A DNA stretch of 64,000 nucleotides from Xiphophorus maculatus (taxonomy: Eukaryota; Chordata; Actinopteri; Cyprinodontiformes; Poeciliidae): the NCBI RefSeq assembly GCF_002775205.1, contig NC_036446.1:12140272-12204271 (forward strand). Direction: 5' to 3'. Position numbers and translations under genes: made by a program. This document shows, in pieces, positions 59,434-64,000 of the stretch. Positions within the stretch are counted from its first letter, which is position 1, and each line of letters opens with the position of its first letter. A model generated the notes under the pieces. The model did not search any database and had not been told where the DNA came from. It was given only the letters and a program-made list of their open reading frames with translations.

Positions 59434-62046
59434 GGACGCCACTGGGAGTTCCCCCCTTGCAAATATGAATGGTAAGACCTCTGCAGTGTGTGTGGGTGTT
59501 TGTGTGTGTGTGTGAGTGAGGGAGGGGTAAATGAGCGAGTGTGTTGGTTTGCAAAGAAACATTGTTCTGCAGTTGTGCTGAGGCCAACACACTGTCAGCT
59601 CTTTTATTTTATTTTTCAGCTCTACTTTAAGTATTTTTTCTTGATGGCATATTTAAGTTTGAACTAATGCTTGTTTTCCTACTAAACCACTGAGTCTTGT
59701 TTAGCCGCCCTTGTTTCTGTAAATAATAATTAAAGGAATCGACTTGTGAGCGCTTCGTTATCAGTTCGTCAATAAACCAGTACATTCTCAACTCCTCACT
59801 ACTGCTGATGTCGGCTTTTGTGTTCCTCCTTATCTATGCTCCCATGGGAGCACCGTCTGTTTGCTTTTGTTCTTTCCTTTTTCTTTTCTGCTTTTCTTTT
59901 TTTTGTCTGTTTTCCCTTTTTAATTTGCCCCCCTATTTCTTTTCTCTTTTTTCTTTCTTCTGTTGTTTCTTTTCCTATTTTTCCCCTTTTTCCATTTTTC
60001 TTTTATAATTTTTTTTTCTTTTTTCTTAGTTTTTTCTTGTTTTCTTTTCTTTCTCTCCTTTTTCCCTTTCCCCTTTTTCTTATTTTCTTTTTTAATTTTT
60101 CTTTTTCTTTTTTCTTGTTTTCCTTTTTTCTTCTTTTTGTTTTACTCAAATAAATGAACTTTTCAACACTATTCTGATTTATTATGATGCTCCTGTTTTA
60201 TTAGATTTGTCGGCCATGTTTGATTATTTAAAACTTATCAAATTGTATGTGACTGCAGGTGGTTCTGCTGTTTGGGCGATCTCCCAAGAGGAGAGGGACA
60301 AACATGACCAGAAGTTCGACACTCTGTCCCCGTCGATGGGATTCATCTCAGGTTCACACATTAAGACACTCTGATGCCTGATGTCCATCATTATTTCTCC
60401 CAGTTTAAAATGTTTTTATTGTTGTTTCCTGTAGGAGAACAAGCCAGGAAGTTCTTCCTCCAGTCAGGACTCCCTCCCTCTGTTCTGGCTGAGATTTGGT
60501 ACAAAACATAAATATTGACCCACTGGCAGAATTGGATAATACACTGTAATCATGAGGCACGGTTGTTTGATTTTATGGTGTGTTTTCTTTTTTGTCTCTC
60601 AGGGCTCTGGCCGACTTGAATCGGGATGGGAAGATGGACAGGTTGGAGTTTTCCATCGCTATGAAGCTCATAAAGCTCAAACTTCAGGGCACGCAGCTTC
60701 CATCAACGCTGCCGATCATCATGAAGCAGCCTCCAGTGTCGGCTCCTGCCTCAGCCATGCCCAACCCGGCCTACGGTACGGCGTCGCTATTAATGATTTA
60801 CCATTTAAAGTGCATTTCTTAAATTTAAAAGTTTGTTTTGGAAATTAAGAAGGGCTTAAATGACTAATTGTAGTAACTGTGATGGGTCAATTATTGAAAT
60901 AATCGTCAACTAATTGTTAACTGGAGTGTCTGGACTCAAAAAAGGCCATTTGCTGTAACATCAACACCCTAAGAGTGTTAATTAAGATGAAACAGTACAA
61001 AAATATCGTATATTTTGTATTTAAGAAAAAATAAAACCTTCTTTGTGGTAAATATGTTTTACCCAAAATTAATCTACTGGGAATTTTAGCTTCACCTGGT
61101 TCTGTAAAAAAAAGTGTTAAGCACCTTTTCATATTTAATTATTAATTAGTCAATTAAAAAATAATCAATAGATCAGCCATGCACTCTATTCATAAGTCAA
61201 GCAGGAAGAACTGAACTTTTCACATGTTAGAAGTATTTTTTTAGCTGCAGATGCATTTTTTTGCTATAAAAGATTAATCATTCACTAAATGTTACTTTAA
61301 TTACTTCATTTTTGACTATAAAATGTTTTTTTTCCTTATTTTAAAAAATAGATAAAAAATAGATATCTATTTTTAAAAAATAGATAAAATTTTAGTTTTT
61401 ATACTTAAAAACTAAAAATTAATACATTTTACTGAATTTATAAATTTAAGTACTTAAATTTAAAAAAATGCCAATTTTTCTTTTTTACACAATCAATTAC
61501 TCATCTGAATAATCAATAGAACAATCCTTTTTTTAAGGTTTTGTTGGCTCTTGTGGCCTTTATTTGAAAGTAGTTAGACAGGAAAGAGGGTAATGAGAGA
61601 GAGGGAAGACATGCGGCAAATGTCGCCAGCCCGGGAGTCGAGCCTGCGACCACCACCACGAGGATTATGGCCTCAATATATGGGTCGTGCTTTGCCTCTG
61701 CCCCACCACAGCCCACCCCAGAACAATTATCAATTTCAGCCCTCACACCAAGTATTTGACTTGTTGGACGTAAACGTTTGATGGTTTGCTGCAGGTCTTG
61801 GTTCTGTGCCCATGATGGGAGGATCAAACTTCGCCATGTTGACCCCTCTCTCCATGGCGTCCCCTGGACTCTCGCCTTTGACACCAATGACCGGCCTCAG
61901 CCCGATGGTTCCCACATCAGCAGGGATGAACCCACTAATTGCCTCCACCGCCACCAGGCCTCTGATGCCCACGGTGGGGAACACAGGGTTGCCCAACGGC
62001 ACCATGGGAATGCTCCAGCCGATGCTTGCTGGAGGTTTGAACACCG
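59413..62046 (+). CDS. itsn2: Intersectin-2-like, N-terminal part with first EH domain (runs off right edge)
   Basis: Intersectins are endocytic scaffolds with two EH domains, a coiled coil, SH3 domains and, in long forms, DH-PH-C2. Plus-strand exons: 59413-59471 (ATG at 59465), 60259-60351, 60435-60498, 60603-60775, 61795-62046 (last donor less sure). Phases 1, 1, 2, 1, 1 agree, giving about 196 residues here. The product starts [15 protein letters not shown] and matches the internal MNGG of human ITSN2 (which begins MAQFPTA), so this start is seven residues later. The EH1 domain (residues 8-100) includes [18 protein letters not shown] and the EF-hand loop [12 protein letters not shown] with its Asp/Asn/Asp/Asp/Glu ligands, then [14 protein letters not shown]. 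After it comes a Pro/Met/Thr-rich linker ([12 protein letters not shown]). LAEIWALxDLNxDGKMD and IMKQPP favour ITSN2 over ITSN1. Downstream domains are not in the window. Confidence 0.88.
59485..59525. repeat. (GT)n microsatellite next to the itsn2 start exon
   Basis: GTGTGTGTGGGTGTTTGTG then (TG)n and GAGTGAGGGAGG, starting about 14 bases after the donor of exon 59413-59471. Confidence 0.85.
59840..60145. repeat. 300-bp polypyrimidine tract
   Basis: The plus strand is almost only T and C, with scattered G and A, in TTTTCTTTTTTCTT-like words. The long Phe/Leu/Ser-rich frames over it are artefacts. It lies in an itsn2 intron about 110 bases before an exon acceptor (60258). Confidence 0.85.
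60850..61748. mobile_element. hAT-like element split by a SINE
   Basis: The left part carries AATAATCGTCAACTAATTG and GGAGTGTCTGGACTCAAAAA. The right tip is TATCAATTTCAGCCCTCACA, which matches the 20544 and 28498 ends. The SINE at 61526-61719 interrupts it. Confidence 0.65.
61526..61719 (-). mobile_element. Diverged tRNA-derived SINE nested in an older element
   Basis: It shares GAAGACATGCGGCAAATGTC and CGGGAGTCGAGCCTGCGAC with the SINE at 25992-26211, in the same orientation, but is more diverged (A box degraded). The 8-bp AGAACAAT flanks it (61518-61525 and 61720-61727). It ends about 75 bases before an itsn2 exon. Confidence 0.85.
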
Positions 62047-62486
62047 GTGTGTGATTTGTTGCTACATTAACCTCTGTTTCTTTCTTTGTGCATTTATGAA
62101 GAAACGTGTAGTTATCAGAACCCTTAGTTTTTGTTTTGTTTTGTTTTGTTTTATTGGTGATAATGTTTGGTATTACAGTTTACACACCTGATAGATTTAA
62201 GTAGGGGGAGCTGCAGATTATCAAAGACTTGGAGCTCAAAACCAAAGGTAAATAATCAAAACATCAGACCTGCTGCTCAAGGGTTCAGATGCTGCAACGC
62301 CAATAATTAACTAGATAAAGATAATTCCTTTTCAATTTAATAATCTCACTACACTGTTTGAAATATCTAGAAAAAAAAGTAGAAGAGCTGGCATTTTAAT
62401 ACCAGTTTCCAAGTGTTTGAATGTAATAAAAAAAACCTAATAAATGTGGATAATGAATAAATATGAGGGGCCGTTTAGGACAAAAT

Positions 62487-62710
62487 TTACGTTTTGTCTC
62501 TCACACACTACCAAAAAGTCTCGCATACTCCAAAAAAGTAGCCACGCACACTCCAAAAAATTACGTTTTGTCTCTCACACACTACCAAAAAGTCTCGCAT
62601 ACTCCAAAAAAATAGCCACGCACACTCCAAAAAATTACGTTTTGTCTCTCACACACTACCAAAAACTCACGCATACTCAAAAAAATAGCCACGCACACTC
62701 AAAAATTACT
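62487..62710. repeat. 74-bp tandem repeat, about three copies
   Basis: The word TTACGTTTTGTCTCTCACAC recurs at 62487, 62561 and 62635, an exact 74-bp period. Each unit then has ACTACCAAAAAGTCTCGCAT, CTCCAAAAAA and CCACGCACACTC. Copies 1 and 2 are almost identical; copy 3 decays from about 62680. The array adjoins the large inverted repeat and uses similar CTCACACA/CTCGC words, so it may be the outer part of the same element. Confidence 0.9.
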
Positions 62711-62833
62711 CACGCACATTCAAAAAATACTCAAATTGCGTATACACACACTACTAAAATGTCACACACACACACACACACAAACGTTAACTTTCTCGCT
62801 CACATACACTGTACTAACAGCTCGCACATTCAC

Positions 62834-64000
62834 AAACGTTAACTTTCTCGCTCACATACACTACTATCAGCTCGCTCACATACACTACTACCAGCTCGCT
62901 CACATACACTACTACCAGCTCGCTCACATACACTACTACCAGCTCGCGCACATACACACAAACGTTAACTTTCTCGCTCACATACAGACGTTTATCTCTC
63001 ACATACACAAGACTAAAGTTGAACACACACACAGTACTAAGACTCGTTTTATGTATGTGTGAGAGCGAGACTTTTTATGAATGTGTGAGAGCCAGACTCT
63101 TTTTGAATGTGTGAGAGCCAGACTCTTTTTGAATGTGTGAGAGCGACACTCTTTTTGAATGTGTGAGAGTTGTCACGGAAGAGGCGGGGCATAATTTTTG
63201 GATCAAACTGCGCATGCGTAGATCCTAAACTATAAGTTTCGATTGTTGACTCACTGTATGTTCTATTACTTAGTATATTTGTGCTTTTAAATATATATAG
63301 AACGTTTAACTTTCTTGTAGATTAAATGTGCTATAGAAATAAATGAATCTGATTGATTGATTAAAAATAGCAAAATTGCTGTAGTACAATCTGTCCACTG
63401 GGTGCCAGTATTACAGGAATTATTAACCGGCGCCAACTAGTGCCGAAGAAGAAAGAGTTTGCTATACCGAACATGGCTAACTCTAATTCGAAACGAGAGA
63501 GAATTGGTCAGGCAGCTGCCATTCTATAGCACATTTAATCTACAAGAAAGTTAAACGTTCTATATATATTTAAAAGCACAAATATACTAAGTAATAGAAC
63601 ATACAGTGAGTCAACAATCGAAACTTATAGTTTAGGATCTACGCATGCGCAGTTTGATCCAAAAATTATGCCCCGCCTCTTCCGTGACAACTCTCACACA
63701 TTCAAAAAAAGTCTCGCTCTCACACATTCAAAAAGAGTCTGGCTCTCACACATTCATAAAAAGTTTCGCTCTCACACATACATAAAACGAGTCTTAGTAC
63801 TGTGTGTGTGTTCAACTTTAGTCTTGTGTATGTGAGAGATAAACGTCTGTATGTGAGCGAGAAAGTTAACGTTTGTGTGTATGTGCGCGAGCTGGTAGTA
63901 GTGTATGTGCGCGAGCTGGTAGTAGTGTATGTGCGCGAGCTGGTAGTAGTGTATGTGAGCGAGCTGGTAGTAGTGTATGTGAGCGAGAAAGTTAACGTTT
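62834..64000. mobile_element. Large foldback-type inverted repeat element (right arm runs off the window)
   Basis: The left arm (about 62834-63338) is the reverse complement of the right arm (63532-64000). Landmarks occur in both: TTCTATAGCACATTTAATCT, CTACGCATGCGCAGTTTGAT, CCCCGCCTCTTCCGTGACAA and AAACGTTAACTTTCTCGCTC. The arms differ mainly by the number of 27-30 bp subrepeats: GTGTGAGAGC-type units, four on the left and three on the right, and CTCGCTCACATACACTACTA-type units. The spacer is 63339-63531. The arms carry an NRF-1-like TGCGCATGCGTA, a GC box (GGCGGGGC) and an ETS core. No transposase is visible. The form resembles foldback transposons or a large palindromic duplication; I do not recognise the family. 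Confidence 0.85.
63339..63531 (+). other. Spacer of the inverted repeat with a start exon-like 18-residue ORF
   Basis: The unique 193-bp centre between the arms contains CCGGCGCCAACTAGTGCCGA and a purine run, then ATG at 63473 in good context (GAACATGG). It reads MANSNSKRERIGQAAAIL before a stop formed at the edge of the right arm. I do not recognise the peptide. It could be a captured first exon, an element-encoded leader or chance. Confidence 0.35.

Noticed and set aside
59808..60157. Phe/Leu/Ser-rich frames resembling membrane proteins
   Set aside because: They cover the polypyrimidine tract in all three frames and have no codon structure or conserved motif.
62444..63062. Long His/Thr- and Tyr-Gln-Leu-Ala-His-rich reading frames on both strands
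   Set aside because: They are translations of the tandem repeats; no splice context, no composition outside the repeat, and both strands are open equally.
62834..63062. Regular direct repeats that look like a CRISPR array
   Set aside because: The units are contiguous or nearly so, without unique spacers, and the host is a vertebrate. This is a minisatellite inside the inverted repeat.
63339..63531. Treating the spacer ORF as an itsn2 exon
   Set aside because: There is no acceptor in phase with the 62046 donor, and the stop comes after 18 codons at the repeat edge.

Overview
The window is nuclear DNA of a bony fish, probably a teleost of the spiny-rayed (percomorph) type. The evidence is vertebrate-type split genes with short GT-AG exons, CpG-rich promoters, and an intron and intergenic load dominated by small hAT-like DNA elements and tRNA-derived SINEs. 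I see no bacterial, viral or organellar block, and no LINE or LTR element that I can name with confidence. The species cannot be fixed from the sequence alone.

The layout has five protein genes. (1) cnst (consortin), minus strand, runs off the left edge; five coding exons lie at 8681-263, including a 31-nt microexon, with a 5' UTR exon near 13.3 kb. (2) tfb2m (mitochondrial transcription factor B2), minus strand, is complete in nine exons, 21409-15230, 447 residues. (3) sccpdh (saccharopine dehydrogenase-like oxidoreductase), plus strand, is complete in twelve exons, 23647-34487, 427 residues. (4) gcfc2 (GC-rich sequence DNA-binding factor 2, a splicing factor related to PAXBP1), minus strand, is complete in eighteen coding exons, 46570-36106, 869 residues. 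(5) An intersectin gene, best matching itsn2, plus strand: the start codon is at 59465 and the first EH domain is in the following exons. It runs off the right edge and probably has a non-coding first exon near 47.5-47.7 kb. Every exon chain was rebuilt by eye, and all reading phases close from exon to exon.

Context: cnst, tfb2m and sccpdh are also neighbours in human (1q44), but their order and orientation differ here. tfb2m and sccpdh are divergent across about 1.7 kb. sccpdh and gcfc2 are tail to tail. gcfc2 and itsn2 appear divergent across about 1 kb that holds a (TATC)n array. The gcfc2-itsn2 pair mirrors the human PAXBP1-ITSN1 linkage on 21q22, so it may be a relic of a vertebrate genome-duplication paralogon. 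The genes do not form a pathway: they serve membrane trafficking (cnst, itsn2), mitochondrial transcription (tfb2m), lipid-droplet or oxidoreductase biology (sccpdh) and splicing (gcfc2).

The most unusual structure is at the right end, 62487-64000. It holds a 74-bp tandem array followed by a near-perfect inverted repeat with arms of at least 469 bp. The arms are built of 27-30 bp subrepeats and flank a 193-bp spacer that carries promoter-like motifs and an 18-residue start exon-like ORF. I do not recognise this element. Other well-supported mobile DNA: hAT-like elements with perfect 8-bp target duplications (39038-39261, 49157-50423), a SINE with a perfect 14-bp duplication (25992-26211), a SINE nested inside an older element (61526-61719), and an 862-bp TA-flanked element carrying a gene fragment (17515-18376).
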